Assembly: GCA_024763185.1 (NCBI GenBank)
Contig: JANTFY010000151.1
Span: 1 to 6,048, forward strand
Origin: Gammaproteobacteria bacterium
GTDB lineage: Bacteria > Pseudomonadota > Gammaproteobacteria > GCA-001735895
Reading direction: 5' to 3'
DNA: 6,048 nucleotides
In this document: one piece after another, positions 1-6,048 of the stretch
How the letters are laid out: each line of letters opens with the position of its first letter
Numbering within the stretch: position 1 is the stretch's first letter
The notes under the pieces: model-generated
What the model was told of the DNA's origin: nothing
The model's database searches: none
What the model saw: only the letters and a program-made list of their open reading frames with translations
Position numbers and translations under genes: made by a program

Positions 1-576
1 GCCTATGCCGAGATTACCTTTGATGGCTACGAAGCGCCTTCTATCCTTCAGGTTGAAGGGGCTAAGGATATTGCGGTTGAATTTTATTCCCTATCCAAAA
101 CCTATAACATGCCCGGCTGGCGCGTGGGTTTCATGTGCGGAAATCCAACCCTGGTGGCCGCGTTGCAGCGCATCAAATCGTATATGGATTATGGCATGTT
201 CACCCCGATCCAGGTGGCAGCGGTCAGTGCGCTGGATGGCGACCAATCGGTGGTCGACAATATCCGTGAAATGTATAAAAGCCGTCGAGATGTGTTGTGC
301 AATGGTCTCAACTCATTGGGATGGGTGGTGGAGCCGCCCAAGGCGACCATGTTCGTGTGGGCCAAAATCCCGCAACAGTTCAGCCACATGGATTCCCTGG
401 AATTCAGCAAGCTGATGTTGCAGGAAGCCAAAGTGGCCGTCTCACCGGGTATCGGCTTCGGCAATTACGGTGATGATCACGTCAGGTTCAGTCTCATCGA
501 AAATGAACATCGAACGCGCCAGGCCATACGCGGCATCAGGGAGATGTTTCGCAATGCAGAATCAAAAAAATTTTAA
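1..576 (+). CDS. alaC: Alanine transaminase AlaC-type PLP aminotransferase, 3' part only
   Basis: The reading frame is open from base 1 to the TAA at 574-576, giving the last 191 residues of a fold-type I (class I/II) aminotransferase; the start lies outside the window. E. coli AlaC is about 412 residues, so roughly half is missing. Visible motifs are SLSKTYNMPGWRVGF at fragment residues 30-44, with K33 as the expected PLP Schiff-base lysine and R41 as the PLP-phosphate ligand, then SPGIGFG and HVRFSLIEN near the end, where R162 is the expected substrate-carboxylate arginine. The whole tail matches my recollection of E. coli AlaC closely (RIKSY.DYG.FTP.QVAA, VWAKIP). The family catalyses reversible transfer of the amino group from glutamate to pyruvate, making alanine in the cytoplasm. 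It ends 18 bp before hom, so the two are probably cotranscribed. A related branched aminotransferase specificity cannot be excluded without the N-terminal half. Confidence 0.9.
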   Translation, partial: AYAEITFDGYEAPSILQVEGAKDIAVEFYSLSKTYNMPGWRVGFMCGNPTLVAALQRIKSYMDYGMFTPIQVAAVSALDGDQSVVDNIREMYKSRRDVLCNGLNSLGWVVEPPKATMFVWAKIPQQFSHMDSLEFSKLMLQEAKVAVSPGIGFGNYGDDHVRFSLIENEHRTRQAIRGIREMFRNAESKKF

Positions 577-584
577 GTTTATCT

Positions 585-588
585 GAGG
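585..588 (+). promoter_or_regulatory. Ribosome binding site of hom
   Basis: GAGG lies 6 nt before the GTG at 595. It supports this GTG as the start codon: no ATG is in frame nearby, and the encoded protein begins directly with the Rossmann-fold strand, as expected for the family. Confidence 0.75.
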
Positions 589-594
589 TACAAA

Positions 595-1911
595 GTGAAA
601 CCAGTTTATATAGGTTTATTGGGATTGGGCACCGTCGGTGGTGGTACAGCCCGGGTATTGTCAAACAATGCGGCCGAAATAGCCCGCCGAGCCGGGCGTG
701 AAATCAAGTTATTACATGCGGCCGCGCGTGGATTGAAAGGTCAAATACCGCAGGGAGCCGAACAAGCCACGATAACGGAAGATGGGTTCGAAGTTGTGAA
801 TAATCCCGATGTCGATATCGTGGTTGAATTAATTGGTGGCGATTCGCCTGCCCGTGAGTTGGTGTTGCAAGCCATTGAAAATGGCAAACACGTGGTAACT
901 GCCAACAAGGCATTGATTGCCAAACATGGTAACGAGATTTTTGCCGCCGCCCAGAAAAAAGGGGTCGTAGTAGCATTTGAAGCTGCGGTCGCAGGCGGTA
1001 TCCCGATTATCAAGGCTATTCGTGAAGGCCTCAGTGCAAATCATATAAACTGGATTGCCGGTATTATCAACGGCACCGGTAATTTTATCCTGACCGAGAT
1101 GCGCGACAAAGGGCGTGATTTTGATGATGTGCTAAAGGAAGCCCAACAACTGGGTTATGCAGAAGCCGATCCTACCTTTGATGTCGAGGGTATCGATGCG
1201 GCGCATAAATTATGCATATTGTCATCCATTGCATTTGGTGTGCCGCTGCAGTTTGACAAGGTGTATACCGAGGGCATCAGTAAGATTTCTCAGGATGACG
1301 TGACTTTTGCCGCTCAACTGGGGTACCGGATTAAACACCTGGGCATTACCCGTGTCACTGAACAAGGTATCGAGATGCGCGTGCACCCGACCCTGATTCC
1401 GGAAAAACGCCTGATTGCCAATGTGGATGGGGTGATGAATGCGGTACTGATCCTGGCCGATAAACTGGGGCCGTCGCTGTATTACGGTGCGGGAGCAGGT
1501 GCTGACCCTACCGCATCGGCGGTCGTCGCTGACATTGTTGATGTCACCCGCTCGCTGACCACCGATCCGGATAACCGTGTGCCACACCTGGCCTTCCAAC
1601 CGGGTCAAATCAACGATACGCCTGTGCTATCGATGGATGAGGTGGAAACCGCTTATTATCTGCGTATGAAGGCCCAGGACAAACCCGGTGTCATGGCGGA
1701 TATCACCCGTATCATGGGAGAAGGCGGCATCTCGATTGAAGCCATTCTGCAAAAAGAACCGGCGCAGGACGATGCCGTGGCAACCATTATTCTGTTAACC
1801 CAGCGTATTAAGGAAGCGCAGATGAATCGGGCCATAGCTGCGATTCAGCAACTGGACTCGATCAGCAGCGAGGTTACCCGTATCCGCGTGGAAAGCCTGG
1901 CCGCGGACTGA
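595..1911 (+). CDS. hom: Homoserine dehydrogenase with C-terminal ACT domain
   Basis: This is a 438-residue monofunctional homoserine dehydrogenase. It reduces L-aspartate-4-semialdehyde to L-homoserine with NAD(P)H in the cytoplasm, at the branch point to threonine and methionine. The N-terminal nucleotide-binding domain (about residues 1-130) carries the glycine-rich loop GLGTVGGG at 10-17. The catalytic region contains TANKALIAKHG at 102-112 (K105), NGTGNF at 159-164 and the signature GYAEADPTFDVEGIDAAHK at 187-205, where D201 and K205 are the expected catalytic positions. The C-terminal ACT domain spans about 354-431 (motif DKPGVMADITRIMGEGGISIE) and is typically the site of feedback inhibition by threonine. 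Length is normal for the bacterial ACT-bearing form. There is no fused aspartate kinase, unlike E. coli ThrA or MetL. The start is GTG with a good Shine-Dalgarno. It follows alaC by 18 bp and is closed by a strong terminator, so it is probably the last gene of its operon. Confidence 0.97.
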   Translation: MKPVYIGLLGLGTVGGGTARVLSNNAAEIARRAGREIKLLHAAARGLKGQIPQGAEQATITEDGFEVVNNPDVDIVVELIGGDSPARELVLQAIENGKHVVTANKALIAKHGNEIFAAAQKKGVVVAFEAAVAGGIPIIKAIREGLSANHINWIAGIINGTGNFILTEMRDKGRDFDDVLKEAQQLGYAEADPTFDVEGIDAAHKLCILSSIAFGVPLQFDKVYTEGISKISQDDVTFAAQLGYRIKHLGITRVTEQGIEMRVHPTLIPEKRLIANVDGVMNAVLILADKLGPSLYYGAGAGADPTASAVVADIVDVTRSLTTDPDNRVPHLAFQPGQINDTPVLSMDEVETAYYLRMKAQDKPGVMADITRIMGEGGISIEAILQKEPAQDDAVATIILLTQRIKEAQMNRAIAAIQQLDSISSEVTRIRVESLAAD

Positions 1912-1934
1912 TGGATCGTTATATTCGTTGTAAG

Positions 1935-1966
1935 AAAAAAGGCTGCGTGATGCAGCCTTTTTTTTT
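1935..1966. terminator. Bidirectional intrinsic terminator between hom and thrC
   Basis: A perfect 6-bp GC-rich stem, GGCTGC (1941-1946) and GCAGCC (1952-1957), encloses the loop GTGAT. It is followed on the plus strand by nine T residues (1958-1966) and preceded by six A residues (1935-1940), which read as six T residues on the minus strand. The A and T tracts can also extend the stem. It sits 24 bp after the hom stop and 24 bp beyond the thrC stop, so it probably ends both convergent transcripts. Confidence 0.93.
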
Positions 1967-1989
1967 GTGGAGTTCTGCGTTATCAGGCC

Positions 1990-3462
1990 CTAATCAAGAA
2001 AAGCCAGGATTTCTTTTTCGATATCCTGTTTATCGATAACGGTGGACTGGCAAATGGGTTTGTCAAACAGGTTATTGATGACAGCAGGTATTTTAATATG
2101 GGCGGTTGCCGCAATCGATTTGAGGGCATCGATATCATGCGCATCCTTTTTGCCGGTTAGAGCGTTATCAATCACCGGTGAGAATTTGGTCCATTCGGCG
2201 GTCGAGTAAATAATCGACTTTAGCGGCTTGTCGCGGCAGCTGTCATGGACCTTGAAACAGGTCGCAGTATGCGGATCCATTAAATAACCTTTTGCAAAGG
2301 TTTGTTTGAGGTATTGCTTGCCATCCTCATCGTTACAGTAATCGGCGCAGAAATGTTGTTTGAGGGCATCATGTTCTGTTTCGCTTAACTGGTAAAACTG
2401 TTGTTCATTGAGTTGAGTCATCAGTTCTTTTGTTCTTTGCGCACCAAATAGATCAAACAGAATACGTTCAATATTGGAAGAAATGAGTATATCCATCGCA
2501 GGTGATGTGGTGTTGATCAATGGGCGCTGGGTCAGGTCGTAGCGACCCGTGTTGATCAGGGAGGTCAATACATTGTTTTGGTTGGAGGCGATGAGAATTT
2601 TTTCCACCGGCAGGCCCATTTTCCAGGCGTAATAGGCGCCCAGGGCGTTGCCGAAGTTACCACTGGGCACATTCAGGTAAACCTTTTCCCCGAACGTAAT
2701 CGCTTTCTGGCGAACCAGTTCAAGGTAGGAATGGATATGGTAAATAATCTGGAAGATGATACGCCCGAAATTGACGGAATTGGCCGCCGATAACGAGATG
2801 CCGTTTTGTTGCAAAGTCTGTTTGAAGGTTGCAGATCCGAGCAGGCGTTTTAAGGCATTCTGGGCATCATCAAAATGACCGTGTATGCCAATAACTTTCA
2901 GATTATCAGCATCTTCGGTCACCATTTGCAGACGCTGTACATCGGAAGTGCCACCATCCGGATACAGGCAGGCGACGCGAACATTGGCGCGGTTTTTAAA
3001 GGTTTCCAGAGCGGCCGGGCCGGTATCACCACTGGTCGCGGCCAGAATCAGGTACTGTTCATTCCGTTGTTGTGCTATCGATGATAGCAGCAGTCCGAAA
3101 GGTTGCAGGGCCATGTCCTTAAAAGCACGTGTCGGGCCATGATAGAGCTCGCTGACGTATAAATCGTCGTCAACCTTGACGACAGGCACGGGATTGGCCG
3201 GATCATCAAACTGTTCATATAAGCTGATGGCCTGTTCAATGACTTCGTTGTCGATATCGATGGCGAACAGTTTTAACAGATCGCCTGCCAGCTCCTTGTA
3301 ATGACTGGACAAATGCGACTGTAAAAACACATTGGAAAGTCGCGGCAGCGATTCGGGGCTGTATAAGCCCCCGAAAGAGGCAATGGGATTCAGGATGGCA
3401 TGAGAAAAAGAGACGGTTTGGGCATGTGAACCATCATTGCCACGGGTTTCGATAAATTTCAT
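1990..3462 (-). CDS. thrC: Threonine synthase, 490-residue form
   Basis: This fold-type II PLP enzyme converts O-phospho-L-homoserine to L-threonine and phosphate, the last step of threonine synthesis. Visible motifs are YHGPTRAFKDMALQPFG at 107-123, with K115 as the PLP lysine; ATSGDTG at 142-148; NSVNFGRI near 228-235; and VPSGNFGN at 265-272, the PLP-phosphate loop. C-terminal to these are MDPHTA at 405-410 and STAEWTKFSP near 430-439. The N-terminus (MKFIETRGNDG.., then GGLYSPESLP) is a complete threonine synthase N-domain. I chose the ATG at 3460-3462 because the protein then starts at the family's usual point and the TATAAT box lies just upstream; a longer in-frame ORF reaching 3531 would begin upstream of that promoter. 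The Shine-Dalgarno is weak (GCAGAG, about 8 nt away). At 490 residues it is longer than E. coli ThrC (428), and AFKDMALQ replaces the E. coli AFKDFGGR, so it belongs to another branch of the family. It is convergent with hom; thrB is absent from the window. Confidence 0.95.
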   Translation of the reverse strand: MKFIETRGNDGSHAQTVSFSHAILNPIASFGGLYSPESLPRLSNVFLQSHLSSHYKELAGDLLKLFAIDIDNEVIEQAISLYEQFDDPANPVPVVKVDDDLYVSELYHGPTRAFKDMALQPFGLLLSSIAQQRNEQYLILAATSGDTGPAALETFKNRANVRVACLYPDGGTSDVQRLQMVTEDADNLKVIGIHGHFDDAQNALKRLLGSATFKQTLQQNGISLSAANSVNFGRIIFQIIYHIHSYLELVRQKAITFGEKVYLNVPSGNFGNALGAYYAWKMGLPVEKILIASNQNNVLTSLINTGRYDLTQRPLINTTSPAMDILISSNIERILFDLFGAQRTKELMTQLNEQQFYQLSETEHDALKQHFCADYCNDEDGKQYLKQTFAKGYLMDPHTATCFKVHDSCRDKPLKSIIYSTAEWTKFSPVIDNALTGKKDAHDIDALKSIAATAHIKIPAVINNLFDKPICQSTVIDKQDIEKEILAFLD

Positions 3463-3492
3463 GTAATTGGCTCTGCCAGAAAAATGGGGCGT

Positions 3493-3498
3493 ATTATA
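3493..3498 (-). promoter_or_regulatory. Candidate -10 box of the thrC promoter
   Basis: The minus strand reads TATAAT here, an exact match to the sigma-70 -10 consensus, about 30 nt upstream of the chosen thrC ATG. This would give a short leader of roughly 24 nt, with no room for a peptide-leader attenuator. No good -35 hexamer is present at 16-18 bp spacing (the sequence there reads about CTTCCG) and there is no clear extended -10 TG, so the promoter may depend on an activator. Confidence 0.6.
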
Positions 3499-3578
3499 AC
3501 GGTTAATACCTATTGCGGAAGTGCTGCCCAAATCAAAAAAGGCAGGTAATAACGCAGATACGAGTCAGCTGAAGCACT

Positions 3579-3632
3579 TTTTACGCCAAAATTTGCAGTT
3601 TGGCTTCTGTTAGTGGCAAAACATGCGTAAAA
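3579..3632. repeat. 8-bp inverted repeat in the thrC/rlmN divergent spacer
   Basis: TTTTACGC at 3579-3586 and GCGTAAAA at 3625-3632 are perfect inverted copies separated by 38 nt. A smaller inverted repeat, GCCAAA (3585-3590) with TTTGGC (3599-3604), lies between them. The right outer arm overlaps the candidate rlmN -10 box. It could be a two-half-site operator or simply a chance pairing in AT-rich DNA. No known regulator motif is recognised. Confidence 0.4.
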
Positions 3633-3633
3633 T
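3628..3633 (+). promoter_or_regulatory. Candidate -10 box upstream of rlmN
   Basis: TAAAAT matches the sigma-70 -10 consensus at 5 of 6 positions and lies 59 nt before the rlmN ATG. The hexamer 17 bp upstream (TTCTGT) is a poor -35. rlmN needs a promoter in this spacer because the gene on its left points the other way, but the exact site is a tentative reading. Confidence 0.35.
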
Positions 3634-3692
3634 TGGACGATTTAATCAGCGGTCTCTAGCGGGCCTGAACCTGGATCACTAATCAAACTGCC

Positions 3693-4817
3693 ATGAAACC
3701 TGAAACCCCTGTTAATCTGCTGGATCTCGATCGCTCGGCGATGCAGCAGTTTTTTGAGTCTATCGGCGAAAAACCGTTCAGGGCAAAGCAGGTCATGCAA
3801 TGGATTCATCAGCGCGGGATAACCGATTTTGATCTGATGACGGATCTATCCAAGGCGCTGCGTGCCAAGTTACAGGAGAAGGCGACCATAAAATTGCCGG
3901 AAGTCACGATTGACCAGCTATCTGCGGATGGCACCCGCAAATGGTTGTTACACATGGATGGGGTAGAGAATGCCGTCGAATGCGTGCTGATCCCGGAAGA
4001 TAACCGCATGACCCTGTGTATTTCCTCCCAAGTGGGTTGTACCCTGAATTGCTCTTTCTGTTCCACCGCCAAGCAGGGGTTTAACCGCAACCTGCGTACC
4101 GCGGAAATTATCGGCCAGTTGTATCTGGCGCATCACGCGCTGGTGAAGGATGGTTTTGAGAATGGCATCACCAATGTCGTGATGATGGGCATGGGTGAAC
4201 CCTTGCTGAATTATGATGCCGTGATGTCTGCACTCAATATCATGTGTGATGACTATGCCTATTGCCTGAGTAAACGTCGTGTGACTATCAGTACGGCCGG
4301 TGTGGTCCCTGCAATTAAGAAATTGAACCAGTCTACCGATGTCAGCCTGGCAGTATCATTGCATGCGGCCAACGACGAGTTACGCGAACAACTGGTTCCG
4401 ATCAATAAAAAATACCCAATCAAGCAGCTTCTTGATGCCTGTAAAGATTATGTAAAAGGTCACAATCGACGCCGTATCACATTTGAATATGTTATGCTCA
4501 AGGGCATCAATGACAGCCTTGAGCATGCTCGCGAACTGGTGAAAATTCTCAAGCCGATTCCGAGCAAGTTGAACCTGATACCGTTTAATCCATACCCCAA
4601 TGCGATCTATCAATGTTCTGATCGAAAAACCATCGACCAGTTTCGGGATTATGTCATGAAAAACGGCATTATCACGGTCACGCGTAAAACACGCGGCGAG
4701 GATATCGACGCGGCTTGTGGCCAACTGGTTGGCCGGGTTAAAGACAGGAGTCGCAGAAGTCATAAACACCAGATTTCAATCAAAAACCTGACAGGGCAGC
4801 TGAATGCAACGAATTAG
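3693..4817 (+). CDS. rlmN: Dual-specificity 23S rRNA/tRNA adenine-C2 methyltransferase RlmN
   Basis: This radical SAM enzyme methylates C2 of A2503 in 23S rRNA and, in E. coli, C2 of A37 in several tRNAs, acting on RNA in the cytoplasm. The 374-residue protein begins with the RlmN N-terminal domain (INLLDL-like start, GEKPFRAKQVMQW at 25-37). The radical SAM cluster motif CxxxCxxC is C116, C120 and C123. C109 aligns with E. coli C118 and C342 (DIDAACGQL) with C355, the two cysteines used in the methyl-transfer mechanism; E96 aligns with E105. GMGEPL at 166-171 is the SAM-binding GGE-like motif, and SKRRVTISTAGV and INKKYPI are family hallmarks. Both mechanistic cysteines are present, as in RlmN rather than a degenerate paralogue; Cfr is less likely given the housekeeping context. 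The Shine-Dalgarno is weak, but this ATG gives the usual N-terminus. The gene overlaps pilW by 14 bp and probably heads the rlmN-pilW-rodZ operon. Confidence 0.97.
   Translation: MKPETPVNLLDLDRSAMQQFFESIGEKPFRAKQVMQWIHQRGITDFDLMTDLSKALRAKLQEKATIKLPEVTIDQLSADGTRKWLLHMDGVENAVECVLIPEDNRMTLCISSQVGCTLNCSFCSTAKQGFNRNLRTAEIIGQLYLAHHALVKDGFENGITNVVMMGMGEPLLNYDAVMSALNIMCDDYAYCLSKRRVTISTAGVVPAIKKLNQSTDVSLAVSLHAANDELREQLVPINKKYPIKQLLDACKDYVKGHNRRRITFEYVMLKGINDSLEHARELVKILKPIPSKLNLIPFNPYPNAIYQCSDRKTIDQFRDYVMKNGIITVTRKTRGEDIDAACGQLVGRVKDRSRRSHKHQISIKNLTGQLNATN
4793..4796 (+). promoter_or_regulatory. Ribosome binding site of pilW inside rlmN
   Basis: AGGG lies 7 nt before the ATG at 4804, within the last codons of rlmN. 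It supports the pilW start that yields a proper lipoprotein signal peptide and the 14-bp overlap. Confidence 0.65.
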
Positions 4818-5553
4818 TATTATCGGAATAGTTGGACTGTTTTTAACGGCCTGTGTCACCGTAAACGAAGGTCTGAGCCAGGATGAAAAAGCCAGTAAAA
4901 TAAATGTCCAACTGGGCATCGGCTATTACCGCCAGAACAATCTGGAAATGGCCAATGAAAAACTGTTGAAAGCACTTGATCAGGATCCAAAATCATCACA
5001 GGCACATTTTGCCTATGCCGTTTTACAGAATCGTTTTCTGGATAAGGAAAAAAGCGAATTTCATTTCCGCAAAGCGATAGAGCTTGATCCTAAAAATTCA
5101 GAAGCGCTGAATAGTTTTGGCGCCTACCTGTGTAATGAGGGTAAGATCGAGGAATCTGACCGGATGTTCATGCAGGCAGTCAAGAATCCGCTGTATAAAT
5201 CCCCAGAAGTAGCCTACACCAATGCGGCTGTCTGTCACCTCAAGGCCGAAACCCCGCAGTTGGACAAAGCCCGCGAATACCTGCAACGTGCACTGGCGGC
5301 AAGGAATAACTACTTGCCGGCATTGATCAATATTGCTGAGCTCAGTTTCAAAGAAAAAAATTACGAACTGACCCAGCTCTACCTCAATCGCTATCATCTG
5401 GTCACTCAACCGACTGCGCGTAGTTTATGGCTGGATATCCGTATTGCACTTGAGCAGGGAAACAGCTCCAGGGCAGCTGAGCTTGCGGATAAACTAAGAA
5501 CTGATTTTGCCGATTCAACCGAATATCAATCCTGGTTAGCTTTAGAAAAATGA
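4804..5553 (+). CDS. pilW: Type IV pilus biogenesis lipoprotein PilW/PilF (TPR pilotin)
   Basis: This 249-residue protein is called PilF in Pseudomonas and PilW in Neisseria and in many annotations. In characterised species it is an outer-membrane lipoprotein that promotes localisation and multimer assembly of the secretin PilQ and so supports pilus stability. Residues 1-17 form a short lipoprotein signal peptide with one arginine (R3), a hydrophobic core and the lipobox LTAC; C17 is the predicted lipidated residue. V18 follows, and no Asp at +2 is seen, consistent with outer-membrane sorting. The rest is helical TPR: repeats start near residues 31, 65 and 98 (for example FRKAIELDPKNSEALNSFGA), with further degenerate repeats to about 240. 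Length is close to that of Pseudomonas PilF (about 252). Position between rlmN and rodZ is the classic one and distinguishes it from generic TPR proteins. Its ATG overlaps rlmN and its stop overlaps the rodZ start, suggesting coupled translation. Confidence 0.93.
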   Translation: MQRISIIGIVGLFLTACVTVNEGLSQDEKASKINVQLGIGYYRQNNLEMANEKLLKALDQDPKSSQAHFAYAVLQNRFLDKEKSEFHFRKAIELDPKNSEALNSFGAYLCNEGKIEESDRMFMQAVKNPLYKSPEVAYTNAAVCHLKAETPQLDKAREYLQRALAARNNYLPALINIAELSFKEKNYELTQLYLNRYHLVTQPTARSLWLDIRIALEQGNSSRAAELADKLRTDFADSTEYQSWLALEK

Positions 5554-6048
5554 GTGAAAACGCACACGCTGCCGAAATGCAATCTTCGGGCCATCAGGGT
5601 CCGGGTGAACGATTACAGGCGGCAAGAATCGAAAAAGGCCTGACGCTTGAAGATGTCGCCAATAAAATGCATCTTTCCGTGGGCATACTGTCCAGCCTGG
5701 AACAAAATAATTTTGAAGACATTACCGCACCTATCTTCGTAAAAGGTTACTTAAGGTCGTATGCCAGAATCGTCAATATTGCCGAAGACGATATTATTCA
5801 ACACTATTCCGGTTACTGTCCGGATTGTGATCCACCCATTTCATCGACCAGCAATACCTCGGCTGATCTGAATTCTGACGATAGCAGGGTGAAATGGTTT
5901 ACCTGGCTGGTGATAATCGGCTTGGCGGCCTTACTGATCATCTGGTGGTGGAACCGTTACCAGCAGCCTGCTGAAACCTTGAGCCTGGATACAACCGAGT
6001 CCTTAGAAACGCTAAAACTGGCCACACAAGAAACAGAGAAGGAGCCCG
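5550..6048 (+). CDS. rodZ: Cell-shape protein RodZ, 5' part (truncated by window edge)
   Basis: The first 166 residues are present and the frame is open to the last base. RodZ is an inner-membrane protein that links cytoplasmic MreB filaments to the elongasome and helps maintain rod shape. Residues about 17-85 are a Cro/XRE-like helix-turn-helix domain (GERLQAARIEKGLTLEDVA, then FVKGYLRSYARIVNI, the family hallmark) that in RodZ binds MreB rather than acting as a classical repressor. Residues about 86-114 are a polar linker containing CPDC at 90-93. A single transmembrane helix spans about 116-134 (WFTWLVIIGLAALLIIWWW), followed by an acidic, threonine-rich periplasmic stretch. The C-terminal beta domain lies beyond the window. 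The ATG shares an ATGA with the pilW stop (4-bp overlap) and has only a weak Shine-Dalgarno, so translation is probably coupled to pilW. Conserved neighbours ispG and hisS would be expected next. Confidence 0.93.
   Translation, partial: MSENAHAAEMQSSGHQGPGERLQAARIEKGLTLEDVANKMHLSVGILSSLEQNNFEDITAPIFVKGYLRSYARIVNIAEDDIIQHYSGYCPDCDPPISSTSNTSADLNSDDSRVKWFTWLVIIGLAALLIIWWWNRYQQPAETLSLDTTESLETLKLATQETEKEP

Noticed and set aside
5..415. Open frame on the plus strand overlapping the aminotransferase in another frame.
   Set aside because: The true frame here runs from base 1 to 576 with clear aminotransferase motifs; the alternative translation is rich in Arg, Trp and Ser with no recognisable domain.
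1222..1608. Antisense open frame of 128 codons within hom.
   Set aside because: It is a mirror of the hom reading frame with no ribosome site or domain; hom is intact and fully accounts for the region.
3463..3531. Possible 23-residue N-terminal extension of ThrC (in-frame ATG at 3531).
   Set aside because: The extension does not resemble the family N-terminus, and the perfect TATAAT at 3493-3498 lies inside it, so the transcript would start downstream of that ATG.
3585..3604. GCCAAA/TTTGGC hairpin considered as a terminator or small RNA.
   Set aside because: The stem is weak and has no following T-tract on either strand, and no transcript needs to end there between two divergent genes.
4380..4769. 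Antisense open frame of 129 codons within rlmN.
   Set aside because: It lies opposite conserved RlmN coding sequence including the essential C342 region, with no independent support.
5098..5409. Antisense open frame of 103 codons within pilW.
   Set aside because: It is a shadow of the TPR coding sequence, with no start signal or family resemblance.
5600..5800. HTH domain considered as a DNA-binding transcription regulator.
   Set aside because: The FVKGYLRSYAR hallmark, the following single transmembrane helix and the position after pilW identify it as RodZ, where this domain binds MreB.

Overview
The window looks like chromosomal DNA from a gammaproteobacterium of moderate G+C content. The strongest evidence is the tightly packed order rlmN - pilW (pilF) - rodZ, which is a conserved gammaproteobacterial neighbourhood, usually followed by ispG and hisS. 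The aminotransferase also resembles E. coli AlaC closely in its recalled sequence. A PilW/PilF pilotin lipoprotein implies that the organism makes type IV pili. I see no mobile elements, tRNAs, rRNAs or CRISPR arrays.

Left part (1-1966, plus strand): the 3' part of an alaC-type aminotransferase gene is followed after 18 bp by hom (homoserine dehydrogenase with a C-terminal ACT domain, GTG start). The pair reads as an operon linking glutamate/pyruvate/alanine transamination to the aspartate-family pathway. A strong stem-loop with T-tracts on both sides lies after hom and can terminate transcription in both directions.

Middle part (1990-3462, minus strand): thrC (threonine synthase) is convergent with hom. 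Hom makes homoserine and ThrC converts O-phosphohomoserine to threonine, so two threonine-pathway steps are neighbours but are transcribed separately. The intervening enzyme, homoserine kinase, is not in the window. This ThrC is a 490-residue form whose motifs differ from those of the 428-residue E. coli enzyme.

The 230-bp divergent spacer (3463-3692) holds a perfect TATAAT box for thrC, a candidate -10 for rlmN and an 8-bp inverted repeat whose right arm overlaps that rlmN -10.

Right part (3693-6048, plus strand): rlmN, pilW and rodZ overlap one another (14 bp, then 4 bp) and probably form one translationally coupled operon. They link rRNA/tRNA methylation, pilus assembly and MreB-dependent cell shape. 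rodZ runs off the right edge. The window is mostly well-understood housekeeping sequence, and I found no convincing new biological system.
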